DNA from: Lentisalinibacter salinarum
GTDB taxonomy: Bacteria > Pseudomonadota > Gammaproteobacteria > Steroidobacterales > Woeseiaceae
NCBI RefSeq assembly: GCF_040706555.1
Contig: NZ_JAPDRH010000004.1
Location: 248,001-312,000 of the forward strand
Direction: 5' to 3'
DNA length: 64,000 nt
The translations under genes and the position numbers were made by a program. The notes beneath the pieces were generated by a model that saw nothing but the letters and a program-made list of their open reading frames with translations, was not told the DNA's origin and made no database searches. Shown piece by piece: positions 44,294 through 54,055 of the stretch (position 1 is the first letter of the stretch; every line of letters starts with the position of its first letter).

Positions 44294-44989
44294 GTGAACT
44301 TCAATGCCACGATCATTCGCACTGCCGTACTGCTGACCGCCGGCCTGTTCGGCCTGTCTGCTCACGCGGACGTCATCAAGAGCGACGACAACGTCACCAT
44401 CAATTCACTGCCGGACGGGATCACCGACGACTTCCAGCTCGAAGATCTGGTGCCGACGGAGAATCCGCTCTCGAGCATTGCGTATGGCTCCGGGTCCGTC
44501 GAGTTCGAGGACGGTGATGGTCAGCCGCTGCCGGGAGAGGATCCGAACGATCCGGATTGGTGGCAAGGCGCCGGTCTGGTCTACACGACCGGCACGGATA
44601 CGATGATCGTCGACTTCACCGACCTGAACGTCATCGGCTTCACCTTCCGTCTCGGCGCCAACATGAATGCCCGGGCCTGGATTCGCGCGCACTACAGCGA
44701 TGACACGGGTGCAACGGGTTCGCTGATGACCGACTGGTTCGGCGGCATCGGCCCGGAGAGTTCGCCGGCCTACGGCGTGTTCGTGACGAACGAGTCGTCC
44801 TGCCGCAAGCTCGACCGGGTGGTGATCGATCCGGACTTCACCTGGGGCCTCGGCGACATGCAGATCGCGACCAGCGACGCCTGCACGACGCAGGTGCCGG
44901 AGCCGGGCTCGCTCGGCCTCCTCGGCGCAGGCCTGCTGGCAATGGGCCTCGTCTGGCGCACCCGCCGCCGCGCAACGGTCTCCGTGTAG
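44294..44989 (+). CDS. PEP-CTERM sorting-domain protein with extended tail
   Basis: The 231-residue protein has a signal peptide (about residues 1-25, ending LSAHA) and the exosortase tail VPEPGSLGLLGAGLLAMGLV followed by WRTRRR. The central part is acidic, with a cysteine pair (SSCRKLD...SDACTT), and has the look of a carbohydrate-binding beta-sandwich, but I cannot place it. GTG 44294 is chosen because AGGAG lies seven bases upstream. The tail continues ATVSV after the arginines, longer than in the two other PEP-CTERM proteins here, and its TAG stop is the head of a REP element; the insertion may have replaced the original end. The sigma-54 promoter at 44237 and prsR directly upstream suggest PrsR control. 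Confidence 0.9.
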   Translation: MNFNATIIRTAVLLTAGLFGLSAHADVIKSDDNVTINSLPDGITDDFQLEDLVPTENPLSSIAYGSGSVEFEDGDGQPLPGEDPNDPDWWQGAGLVYTTGTDTMIVDFTDLNVIGFTFRLGANMNARAWIRAHYSDDTGATGSLMTDWFGGIGPESSPAYGVFVTNESSCRKLDRVVIDPDFTWGLGDMQIATSDACTTQVPEPGSLGLLGAGLLAMGLVWRTRRRATVSV

Positions 44990-45101
44990 GAGGGCCTTCA
45001 GGCCCGATTGTTCAAGGAATCGGGGTATGTAGGAGCGCCTTCAGGCGCGATCCGGCAATCGCGATCCGGTAATCGCGATCGGGCCTGAAGGCCCTCCTAC
45101 A
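44986..45101. repeat. Compound REP cluster downstream of the RAYT gene
   Basis: Several REP arms lie in series: GTAGGAGGGCCTTCAGGCCC (44986-45005), an ATCGGGGTATGTAGGAGCGC variant with internal TCAGGCGCGAT, two short GCGATCCGGTAATC repeats, and an inverse arm TCGGGCCTGAAGGCCC with TCCTACA ending at 45101. Both flanking genes, PEP-CTERM and RAYT, take their stop codons from its ends. Confidence 0.85.
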
Positions 45102-45576
45102 TTTCTTTTTGCTGCCACCAGACGGCGTACGTCAGCGGATAGTCCTCCGGCCGCTCCACCAGCTTCGCGCGCACCGGGTTGTGCACGACGTAGTCGCCGA
45201 CCCCCTCGACCACTTCATCCTTACGCAGCGCGTGGTCGTGGAACCCGGGCTGCCAGATGCGGCCGCAGGTGTTGCGCGCCTTGTTGATGCGCAGCGCCGA
45301 GCGGCCTTTCATCTGAGCCACCACCGATTGCAGCCTGTGCCCGGACTGCAGTTCGAACAGCCAGTGCAGGTGGTCCGGCATCACCGTGTAGGCGAGGGTG
45401 CGCGTGCCGCCGGCCTCGTCGGAGCGGCGCAGTTCGTCCACGACGATGGAGCCGCAGAAGAGACAGGTGAAGATCGTGCGCCGGGCGTGGCAGCAGGTGG
45501 TGACGAGGTAGATGCGCTGCGCCTCGGACCAGCGGCCGAGGCGTAAGGCGTGGGATCGGGGTCGGGTGTTCGCCAT
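45097..45576 (-). CDS. REP-associated tyrosine transposase (RAYT, Y1 HUH family)
   Basis: The 159-residue protein has the IS200-like Y1 fold: TRPRSHALRLGRWSEAQRIY at the start, the HUH metal motif in YTVMPDHLHWLFEL (His-Leu-His), and the catalytic-tyrosine signature DYVVHNPVRAKLVERPEDYP near the C-terminus. RAYTs nick single-stranded REP DNA next to the GTAG head. All key residues are present, so it may be active. I chose ATG 45576 (MANTRPRSH); the frame stays open upstream to 45657 and no Shine-Dalgarno is evident. The TAG stop is the head of the adjoining REP. Confidence 0.92.
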   Translation of the reverse strand: MANTRPRSHALRLGRWSEAQRIYLVTTCCHARRTIFTCLFCGSIVVDELRRSDEAGGTRTLAYTVMPDHLHWLFELQSGHRLQSVVAQMKGRSALRINKARNTCGRIWQPGFHDHALRKDEVVEGVGDYVVHNPVRAKLVERPEDYPLTYAVWWQQKEM

Positions 45577-45661
45577 GGAGGGAGCATGGCGCAGGGAAAG
45601 TCTGGCAGCGACGTGGTTATTGGGGCTTTGAGCTTTGAAATGGTGTCGGAGAACCACTGAC

Positions 45662-45737
45662 TGTGGGAGGGGCTTCAGCCCCGATCCCTTTAAAAAACCG
45701 AGCCTATGGGCCTGTCGGGCCTAAAGACCCTCCTACA
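45662..45737. repeat. REP pair upstream of the RAYT gene
   Basis: TGTGGGAGGGGCTTCAGCCC (a GTGG-headed variant) and GTCGGGCCTAAAGACCC with TCCTACA are inverted around a longer spacer. No REPs appear in the window beyond this point. Confidence 0.8.
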
Positions 45738-45772
45738 TGATTAGCCCCCAATCATCAGCCCCCAAATTCAAA

Positions 45773-47117
<1,345 letters not shown>

Positions 47118-47137
<20 letters not shown>

Positions 47138-47741
47138 CGGAACGTTCCCTGATTGATCTCTCGATGGTGGTGATGGCGCGGAGTTTCTCCTCCGCCTCCT
47201 CGAGCGCCCGGGCGAGTTCCCGGTTCTCCGCCCGGGCCGCCGCCAGCTGCTGCTTGAGCCGCTGACGCTCGTCGTCCGCGGCGCGCTCGTACTGCGAGCG
47301 CAGCTGGCGGTTCTCCGTCTTCAGTAGCAGCCGCTGCTCCACCACCTCCAGCTGTAGTTCGGCCAGTGTGACCTCGGCCGGCAGCAACAGTTCGGAGCGT
47401 GCCAGGATCCCGGTCAGCATCTCCCGGGCCCGTCCCGCGTCGGCGCCGGCGTGTCCGGGGGTCGCGAGCGCCAGCGCCAGGTGCAGCCGGTTGGTGGTGG
47501 TCGGCGACTGACGGAAGGCGTCGTCCACCCGGGCGAACACCTCGGCCTGAGTCGCCGGATCCCCGGCCGCGAGGTCGCGCATCGTCCGAAGGTAGCCGGA
47601 GACATCGGCGCCATCAACGTCCCGTGTCGCAGTTCCGTCGTCGCCGTCCCGGTCCAGCCAGCCCGTGGTAGAAGTACACCCACTGGCGAGTACCAGCGCC
47701 GAGAGCAGGGCCGGGATCCATCCGGGTCTTGCGCTACGCAT
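47118..47741 (-). CDS. QseG-like coiled-coil lipoprotein of the Glr system
   Basis: The 207-residue protein has a lipoprotein signal (PALLSALVLASGC, lipobox Cys22) and a C-terminal coiled coil rich in Glu, Arg and Leu (ERQRLKQQLAAARAENRELA onward, residues 157-190). The middle is a TPR-like helical segment (RLHLALALATPGHAGADAGR). In enterobacteria the middle gene of this operon encodes the outer-membrane lipoprotein QseG, which binds the kinase and controls signalling; position and layout fit, but sequence identity to QseG is not obvious by eye. It overlaps the kinase by 8 bases and GlrR by 20. Confidence 0.75.
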
Positions 47742-49200
47742 TGGCCGCCATCCTGTCGTTCAAGCTGATCTGCTCCTGCGGGATGTGCAGGCGGAAGTGT
47801 GCGCCGCCCCAGGGCGAGTCCACCAGTTCCACGCTGCCGCCGTGGGCCTGCACGCACTCCAGCACCACCGACAGGCCGATACCCGTGCCCGCCACCGGGC
47901 CGTCATGCTGCTGGTTGGAACCCTGATAGAAGGCCTGGAAGATGCGGCTGCGTTCCTCCGGCGGTATGCCCGGCCCCGAGTCCGCCACGTCGATGACGAA
48001 GCTCGAATTGGTCTCGATCGCGCGCACCTGGATATGGCCGCCGCGGGGCGTGTACTTGATGGCGTTGGAGATGAGGTTGTCGAGCGCGGTGCGCAGCTTC
48101 TCCTCGTCGGCGTTCACCCGGATGTCCTCGACGTCCAGCGCCAGTTTGATGCCCTGGGTCTTGATGGCCAGCCGGTGGTCCTTCAGCACGCCCGCGATCA
48201 GCGCCTTCAGCGAGAAGTCCGACAGCATCAGCATCTCGCTCTTCGTCTGCCAGGCGCTGAAGGAGAGCAGGTTCTCGATCAGGCGCTGCAGCTTCAGGCC
48301 GTTGGAACGAAGGATGTCGGTGACCTCGCGCTGGGGGTCGTCCAGCGGCCCGACGGCGCCGTCCAGCAGCAGGTCCGTGCCCTCGCGGATGTTGGCGAGC
48401 GGAGTCTTCAGCTCGTGGGACATGTGCCGGAGGAAACGGTTCTTCTCCTGGGCGAGCTCGAGCAGCCGCACCCGCAGCCACTCGAGCTGGCGGCCGAGTG
48501 CCTGCAGATCGGTGGGCCCGCCTACGCTGATGGGGCGGGAGAAACCGCCCTGGCCCAGCTGGTTGATAGCGGAGTCGATCTGGCGGATGGGCCGCGTCAC
48601 CAGCAGCGCGAAGATCAGCACCAGTATCAGGATGATCGGGACCAGCGCCGCGGCCTGCCAGGCGAGCGTGGCCTGGAAATCGCTGGCGTCCTGCTGCAGC
48701 GCCGCGAGTTCGCGGCCGATGAAGTCGTTGATGGCCACGCTGAACTCGCCGGCCTGGCGGGACAGTTCCTCCAGCTCACGGGTGGCCTGCAGCACGCGTT
48801 CCGAATCCGCCGGCTGGGTGCGGATGGTGAACACCGCGGAGCCGGTGCGCCGGCCCAGGACGTCCGCCGCCTCGGCCGCGCCTGCCCGCTCGGCGAGCGG
48901 GGCCAGCGCGGTCAGGCGGGACTCGAAGCGGGCCGCATCCTGGGTCATCAGGTCCAGGTAATCCTCGGTCTGCTGCACCTGATACAGCTTGGCCAGGCGC
49001 TCGAGTTCGCGCAGACGCTCCAGCAGCAGGCGCGTGTTCTGGGTGGCGGTGACGCTCTCCAGCACCAGGCTCTCGCTTTCGTCGGCGTAGCGCTCCAGCT
49101 GCACCAGCGCCCACACGACGGCCACCATCAGCGGGATGGTGACCAGGCCGAAGCCCATGAAGAGCAGGCCGTTCAGAGATCGGGGGCGCGGGAATCTCAT
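47734..49200 (-). CDS. glrK: Sensor histidine kinase GlrK (QseE)
   Basis: The 488-residue kinase has two transmembrane segments (about residues 12-32 and 182-202) around a helical periplasmic domain rich in Leu, Glu and Arg, a HAMP linker (VTRPIRQIDSAINQL), an H-box RHMSHELKTPLANIREGTDL with the phosphorylated His near residue 260, and a GHKL ATPase domain with N-box NLISNAIKYTPRGG, DSGPGIPPEE and GTGIGLSVV. It should phosphorylate GlrR in response to envelope signals. ATG 49200 begins a typical basic n-region (MRFPRPRSLNG). It is first in the operon, 46 bases past the galE stop on the same strand. Confidence 0.92.
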   Translation of the reverse strand: MRFPRPRSLNGLLFMGFGLVTIPLMVAVVWALVQLERYADESESLVLESVTATQNTRLLLERLRELERLAKLYQVQQTEDYLDLMTQDAARFESRLTALAPLAERAGAAEAADVLGRRTGSAVFTIRTQPADSERVLQATRELEELSRQAGEFSVAINDFIGRELAALQQDASDFQATLAWQAAALVPIILILVLIFALLVTRPIRQIDSAINQLGQGGFSRPISVGGPTDLQALGRQLEWLRVRLLELAQEKNRFLRHMSHELKTPLANIREGTDLLLDGAVGPLDDPQREVTDILRSNGLKLQRLIENLLSFSAWQTKSEMLMLSDFSLKALIAGVLKDHRLAIKTQGIKLALDVEDIRVNADEEKLRTALDNLISNAIKYTPRGGHIQVRAIETNSSFVIDVADSGPGIPPEERSRIFQAFYQGSNQQHDGPVAGTGIGLSVVLECVQAHGGSVELVDSPWGGAHFRLHIPQEQISLNDRMAANA

Positions 49201-49246
49201 GGCGGAAGTTTAACGTAATCCCTCTGCCCGGAGTGCCGCGGCCCGA

Positions 49247-50257
49247 TCAGCCGGTGGCCCGGGACGGAGTATCCCGCGACGCGAGCTTGCGCTCCCAGTT
49301 CAGGGCATGAGTGACGATGGTGTCCAGGTCGTCGTAGCGGGGCTGCCAGCCGAGCACCTCCCGCACCTGATCGGCGACGGCCACGAGGCTGGGCGGATCG
49401 CCGGCCCGCCGCGGCTCCTCGCGGATCTCGATGGCGTGGCCCGCGGCCCGCTGCACGGCGTCCAGCACCTCGCGCACGCTGTAGCCGTGGCCGTAGCCGC
49501 AGTTCAGCACGCGGGAGTCGCCGCCGGCGCGCAGATAGGTGAGAGCGTCCAGGTGCGCCCGGGCCAGGTCTTCCACGTGGATGTAGTCACGCACGCCGGT
49601 GCCGTCCGGCGTGTCGTAGTCGGTGCCGAAGATGGAGACGTGAGAGCGTTTGCCCACCACCGCCTCGCAGGCCACCTTGGTCAGCAGGGTCGCCTTGGCC
49701 GTGGACTGGCCGATGCGGCCCTCCGGGTCGGAGCCGGCGACGTTGAAATAGCGCAGCGCCACGTAGCTCGGCCCGCCGGCCGCGGCGAGATCCCGCAGCA
49801 TCCACTCGGTCATGAGCTTGGAGGTGCCGTAGGGGTTGATGGGCGCGGTCGGCGTGGTCTCCGCGGCCCGGCCCTCCGGCGGAATCCCGTAGACCGCCGC
49901 CGTGGAGGAGAACACGACGTGCTGCACGCCGTGGCGCTGGCAGGCCTCCAGCAGCGTGCGGCTGGAGGCGGTGTTGTTGCGGTAGTACTTGAGCGGATCT
50001 GCGACGGATTCCGGCACGACGGTGTGGGCGGCGAAGTGCATCACCGTCTCGATTTCGTTGTCGGCGAACAGCCGGTCGAGGACGGCCTCGTCGCCCGTGT
50101 CACCCTCCACCAGCTCGCCCGCCAGGACGGCGTCGGCGAAACCGGTGCAGAGATTGTCCAGCGTGACCGGGCGCTCGCCGGCCTCGCCGAGCTGGCGCAC
50201 CACGTGGCTGCCGATGTAACCGGCGCCGCCGGTGACCAGTATGTTCGCTTTGCTCAT
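49247..50257 (-). CDS. galE: UDP-glucose 4-epimerase
   Basis: The 336-residue short-chain dehydrogenase-type epimerase has the NAD-binding VTGGAGYIGSHVVRQL (residues 9-24), the catalytic region VVFSSTAAVYG with Ser/Thr, and Tyr-x3-Lys in NPYGTSKLMTEWML (near residue 145). RYFNVAGSDPEGRIG and the C-terminal GYSVREVLDA are typical GalE. It interconverts UDP-glucose and UDP-galactose and so feeds surface-polysaccharide synthesis. ATG 50257 is used because it gives the standard MSKANILVTGG start with an AGGTAAC Shine-Dalgarno. The gene is upstream of, and probably partly co-transcribed with, the Glr operon. Confidence 0.94.
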   Translation of the reverse strand: MSKANILVTGGAGYIGSHVVRQLGEAGERPVTLDNLCTGFADAVLAGELVEGDTGDEAVLDRLFADNEIETVMHFAAHTVVPESVADPLKYYRNNTASSRTLLEACQRHGVQHVVFSSTAAVYGIPPEGRAAETTPTAPINPYGTSKLMTEWMLRDLAAAGGPSYVALRYFNVAGSDPEGRIGQSTAKATLLTKVACEAVVGKRSHVSIFGTDYDTPDGTGVRDYIHVEDLARAHLDALTYLRAGGDSRVLNCGYGHGYSVREVLDAVQRAAGHAIEIREEPRRAGDPPSLVAVADQVREVLGWQPRYDDLDTIVTHALNWERKLASRDTPSRATG

Positions 50258-50560
50258 GTCGTTACCTGGGCTGCGTGAGTCTTCGGACAAGGCCGGCGCC
50301 CTCGGGTTTCGCCGCGGGCCGGATCTCACGCCCGGGCATCCGGATGCACCCGTCCAGCGAAAAGTCTAGCAGGCAAGTTGTTGAAAAAACGTGAACCCGT
50401 CCGCGCGGCACGGGTCCGATGAACGGTAACGTCGGAGGCCGGCGACGGGCTTCGGCGCTCGCCGGTGGGCCCGCCGGGCGCTATTATCTTCTCTCGTCGC
50501 CATGGGGCCATTGGCCGAATAGCGCCGCGCGGCCGGCACCTGCAGCAGGGATACGGGAAC
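50258..50560. other. Divergent intergenic region
   Basis: This 303-base region holds the promoters of galE (minus) and the metalloprotease-like lipoprotein (plus). The only notable structure is a six-base-pair hairpin ACCCGT/ACGGGT at about 50394-50414. It is followed on the minus strand by TCACGTTTTTT, which is terminator-like but has no gene upstream to terminate. I see no consensus promoter. Confidence 0.4.
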
Positions 50561-53140
50561 ATGCAGTTATACAGGAAGTTCACGCTCGCCGTCCTCGTCG
50601 CACTGCTGGCCGCCTGCGGCGGCGGGGGAGGCGGTGACGGGGGAACCATCGCCCCGCCGAACGAGCCGCCGGTGGCGGATGCGGGAGCGGACCAGCAGGT
50701 GCGCGGCGGCGACACCGTCAGCCTGTCGGCGGCGGGCTCCTCCGACAGCGACGGCACCATCAGTTCCTATTCGTGGTCCCAGACGGCCGGCACCTCGGTA
50801 ACTCTGCAGGGCGCCGCCACGGCGAACCCGAGCTTTACCGCGCCGAACGTCGCCGACACCCTGGAATTCACTCTTACAGTCCGGGATAACGACAACGCCA
50901 CCGCCACCGACACAGTGGCCGTCACTATCGAGCCGAACGAGGCGCCCACCGCCGATGCGGGCGGCGACCAGACGGTGAACGAGGGCAGTCTGGTCACGCT
51001 GGCGGGCAGTGGCACGGACCCGGACGGCACGATCGCGAGTTACTCTTGGGTGCAGGTCGGCGGAGCGTCGATCGGACTCAGCGGGGCGGACATGGCAACG
51101 GCCACGTTCGATGCACCGGCCCTGGCGCTGGGCGAGAGCCTGACGGTGACCTTCGAGCTCACCGTGACCGACAACAACGGCGCCACCGACACGGACGCGG
51201 CGACCGTCACGGTGAACGCGGTGGCCGGCATCAACATCCCCCCAGAGGCCAACGCAGGCGCGGACCGGGTGGTCTTCGGGACGCAGACAGTGACCCTGGA
51301 TGGGTCGGGCAGCAGCGATGCGGAACAGCCGGCTTCGAGCCTGGACTTTCTGTGGCAGCAGACTGCCGGTACCCCCGTCACGATCACCGACGCCGACCAG
51401 GCCGAGGCGACCTTCGTCGCCCCGGAAGTGACGGCGGATACGCCGCTGACTTTCCGCCTGACGGTGACCGACGCCGACGGCGCGAGCGACACGGACCTCG
51501 TCGAACTCACCGTGCGCGAGGCGCCGGCCACCGTGACCATCAGCGGCAGGGTGCAGTTCGAGTTCGTGCCGCGCGGGCCTATCGGGACCGGGCTGGATTT
51601 CTCCGCCACGGAGGTCCGGCCGATCCGCGGCGCCACGGTGCAGGCGATCGCCGCGTCGGACGGCACCGTGCTCGCCGAGGGCGTGGCGAACGAAAACGGA
51701 GACTATTCGCTCACCGTGCCGTCGCTGACTGACGTCTTCGTCCGCATCCGGGCGGACCTGAAGCGCTCGGGTGCGCCGGCATGGGATGTCGAGGTCAGGG
51801 ACAACACCAGCAGTGTCGGCTTGCCTTTCGGGCAGCGCCCGCTCTACGTGCTGGACGGCGCCAGCGCTGACAGCGGTGGTGCGGACTCGGTACGGAATCT
51901 CCTCGCCGAGACCGGCTGGACCGGTTCGGGCTACACGGAAGCGCGGGCGGCGGCGCCGTTCTCGGTGCTGGACATCATCTATCAGTCGATGCAGCTGGTC
52001 ACGGGCGTGGACCCGGGCGCGCAGTTCGCGCCGCTGGATGCATTCTGGAGCGTGAACAACACGCCCAACGTGAGTACGAGGAACCTGGATACCGGCGAGA
52101 TTGGTACCTCGTTCTACCGCGGTGACCTGGACTCACTGTTCCTGCTCGGCGACGCGAGCGCGGACACGGAGGAGTTCGATACCCATGTGGTGGCACACGA
52201 GTGGGGCCATTACTACGAGGACGTACTGGCGCGTGCAGACAGCCCCGGTGGCCGGCACGGTCTGGACGAGCGGCTGGATGCCCGGCTCGCCTTCGGGGAG
52301 GGCTGGGGCAACGCCGTCGCCGGCATGATCATGAGTGACCCGCAGTACTTCGATACGTTTTTCCGCCCCACGGGCCAGACCAGTTTCGGCTTCAGTGTGG
52401 AATCCGACGGCACGTTCACGCCCGGCTGGTACAACGAGTCCTCCGTGCAGCTCATCCTGTGGGATCTCTTCGATGATGCGGCCGACGGCAGCGACAGCCT
52501 GACGCTCGGTTTCGCGCCTCTGCACGAGGTGCTGACCGGGCCGCAGCGGGTGACGCCGGCCTTTACGACGCTGTTCAGCTTCATCCACGAGCTTAGGGAG
52601 GCCAACGCCGCCCAGTCCGCGGCCATCGACGATATCGTCAGCGGCCAGAGCATCGACCCCATCGGCGACATCTGGGGCGACAGCGAAACCGGCAACAACC
52701 CCGGCGCCACCGATCTTCTGCCCGTCCATGCCCTGCTGCAGCTCGGCAGTCCGGTGACGGACCTGTGCGTCACGCGCCAGTTCGACCCGAACGAGGACGG
52801 CAACAAGCTCGGCATCTTCCGATACCTGCGCTTCACCGTAGGCGCGACCGGTAATTACCGCATCTCGGTGACCACCACGAACCCGCCGAGTGCGCCGCAG
52901 GGCGAACCGGCGCAGTTCTCCGATCCGGATTTCTTCGTCCTGCGTTCGGGTGAGTTCATCGACCTTGGGGCGACCGGCACCCAGAACGCCGAGTCCCTCG
53001 ACCTGCTCGACCTCCCTGCGGGCACCTACGTCATCGAACTCTTCGAGGCGGGCTTCCCGAACGTCTACAACTTCACGACCGGCAGCGCCGACTTCACCCA
53101 GGACACCATGTGCTTCGACGTGTCTCTGAGCCAGTTCTAG
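50561..53140 (+). CDS. Surface lipoprotein with PKD-like domains and an HEXXH metalloprotease-like domain
   Basis: The 859-residue product has a lipoprotein signal (LAVLVALLAAC, lipobox Cys near residue 19, then poly-Gly) and three PKD/REJ-like beta-sandwich repeats (residues 35-125, 126-225, 226-325; for example PVADAGADQQVRGGDTVSL and PTADAGGDQTVNEGSLVTL). A carboxypeptidase-regulatory-like beta domain follows (about 327-420), then a domain with HEWGH at residues 546-550 and a downstream GEGWGN (Glu580) as possible third zinc ligand, and a C-terminal beta domain. The HEXXH...E pattern suggests a gluzincin-type zinc peptidase, but the family is not one I can name. ATG 50561 is preceded by AGGGATACGGGAAC. 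A small lipoprotein gene follows after 50 bases, probably in one operon. Confidence 0.78.
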   Translation: MQLYRKFTLAVLVALLAACGGGGGGDGGTIAPPNEPPVADAGADQQVRGGDTVSLSAAGSSDSDGTISSYSWSQTAGTSVTLQGAATANPSFTAPNVADTLEFTLTVRDNDNATATDTVAVTIEPNEAPTADAGGDQTVNEGSLVTLAGSGTDPDGTIASYSWVQVGGASIGLSGADMATATFDAPALALGESLTVTFELTVTDNNGATDTDAATVTVNAVAGINIPPEANAGADRVVFGTQTVTLDGSGSSDAEQPASSLDFLWQQTAGTPVTITDADQAEATFVAPEVTADTPLTFRLTVTDADGASDTDLVELTVREAPATVTISGRVQFEFVPRGPIGTGLDFSATEVRPIRGATVQAIAASDGTVLAEGVANENGDYSLTVPSLTDVFVRIRADLKRSGAPAWDVEVRDNTSSVGLPFGQRPLYVLDGASADSGGADSVRNLLAETGWTGSGYTEARAAAPFSVLDIIYQSMQLVTGVDPGAQFAPLDAFWSVNNTPNVSTRNLDTGEIGTSFYRGDLDSLFLLGDASADTEEFDTHVVAHEWGHYYEDVLARADSPGGRHGLDERLDARLAFGEGWGNAVAGMIMSDPQYFDTFFRPTGQTSFGFSVESDGTFTPGWYNESSVQLILWDLFDDAADGSDSLTLGFAPLHEVLTGPQRVTPAFTTLFSFIHELREANAAQSAAIDDIVSGQSIDPIGDIWGDSETGNNPGATDLLPVHALLQLGSPVTDLCVTRQFDPNEDGNKLGIFRYLRFTVGATGNYRISVTTTNPPSAPQGEPAQFSDPDFFVLRSGEFIDLGATGTQNAESLDLLDLPAGTYVIELFEAGFPNVYNFTTGSADFTQDTMCFDVSLSQF

Positions 53141-53190
53141 GCGTCACCCACACCACATCGCGCCCACACCACATCCGTAAGGGAACAGCC

Positions 53191-53817
53191 ATGACCCACA
53201 CACCATTCATTCTCTCCGCCGGCCTGGCGACGGCCGTGGCCGCGCTCCTGCTGACCGGTTGCGGCAGCGAGGAACCGACTTCTACGGATCAATCAGTTAC
53301 GGACACTAGCTCGACATTTACTGAGGATGTGCCGAAGAAAGCCACCACCGCGGAGATCGCGGCACGGCAGGGCGATTCCCCCGGCAAACCGGTGGCCCCC
53401 ATCGATATCGACTACGAAGTGCTGGGCGAGCCCCGGCCCGGCGAGCCCGTGGAGATCGAGCTGAAGTTGCGCTCGAGTCTCGAGGGGCCGGTGACCGTCC
53501 AGCTCCAGCCCCGCGAGGGTTTGCAGATGGGCGCCAGCCAGGCGGCGGAAGTCAGGCACGAAACGCTGCGGCCTCTGGACGACGCGTCCCGGGAGCCTGC
53601 GACAGAGCGGGTCGTGGTCATCCCGTCGGCCGAAGGCCGCTTCTATCTCTCCGTGCTGGTCAGCGTGGCCACGGCGGAAGGCGAGCGGATCCGCGCGGTG
53701 TCCATTCCGGTGCAGGTGGGTGACCAGCCGCCGACCCTGCAGCAGAACGGTGAGCTGAGGACCACGGAGGGGGAGGCGGTCCGCTCGCTCCCGGCGAAGG
53801 AGAGCGGCGGCAATTGA
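53191..53817 (+). CDS. Predicted lipoprotein, unknown function
   Basis: I do not recognise this 208-residue protein. It has a lipoprotein signal (FILSAGLATAVAALLLTGC, lipobox Cys near residue 24) and a Ser/Thr-rich linker (SEEPTSTDQSVTDTSSTFTE). A beta-rich domain of about 120 residues follows (IDIDYEVLGEPRPGEPVEIE...VSIPVQVGDQPP), reminiscent of an Ig-like or transglutaminase-accessory fold. ATG 53191 has TAAGGGA upstream. Position directly after the metalloprotease-like gene suggests a partner or chaperone role; this is context only. Confidence 0.7.
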   Translation: MTHTPFILSAGLATAVAALLLTGCGSEEPTSTDQSVTDTSSTFTEDVPKKATTAEIAARQGDSPGKPVAPIDIDYEVLGEPRPGEPVEIELKLRSSLEGPVTVQLQPREGLQMGASQAAEVRHETLRPLDDASREPATERVVVIPSAEGRFYLSVLVSVATAEGERIRAVSIPVQVGDQPPTLQQNGELRTTEGEAVRSLPAKESGGN

Positions 53818-54055
53818 TGTCAGAATTCGCCATTCAATCAGCGCATTGGACATAAGCCTTGAGGGAGGCTCGAACGGAAGCGGGAAAAATTTCCCATCTA
53901 CCTGATTGAAACGAGAGTTGGGTCACAGACACTTTTTGTGACGCCGACTATCGTGCCGGTTCATTAGCGCCGGTCTTGCCGGTGCACCAGGTGAAGCTCT
54001 GGGAGAAGCTCTGGTCCGACGCTCGCCGCGAGCGCGCCCAGGGGGTCTCGGAGGA
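53818..54055. other. Intergenic region before the cyclic-di-GMP gene
   Basis: The 238 bases contain a small perfect palindrome GGGAAAAATTTCCC near 53882, a GTCACA...TGTGAC hairpin at 53922-53942 without a clear T-tract, and a GCGCCGGTCTTGCCGGTGC hairpin near 53970. No gene or consensus promoter is evident. Confidence 0.4.

Larger units (their letters stand above)
44986..45737. mobile_element. REP-flanked RAYT unit
   Basis: A REP cluster (44986-45101), the RAYT transposase gene (45097-45576, minus strand) and a REP pair (45662-45737) form the classic layout in which a REP-associated tyrosine transposase is bracketed by the repeats it acts on. It is the likely source of the REPs scattered over 9.6-45.7 kb. 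Confidence 0.8.

Noticed and set aside
50394..50420. Minus-strand hairpin plus T-run read as a terminator
   Set aside because: No minus-strand gene lies upstream that it could end, and it would sit in the galE leader; the stem is only six base pairs.
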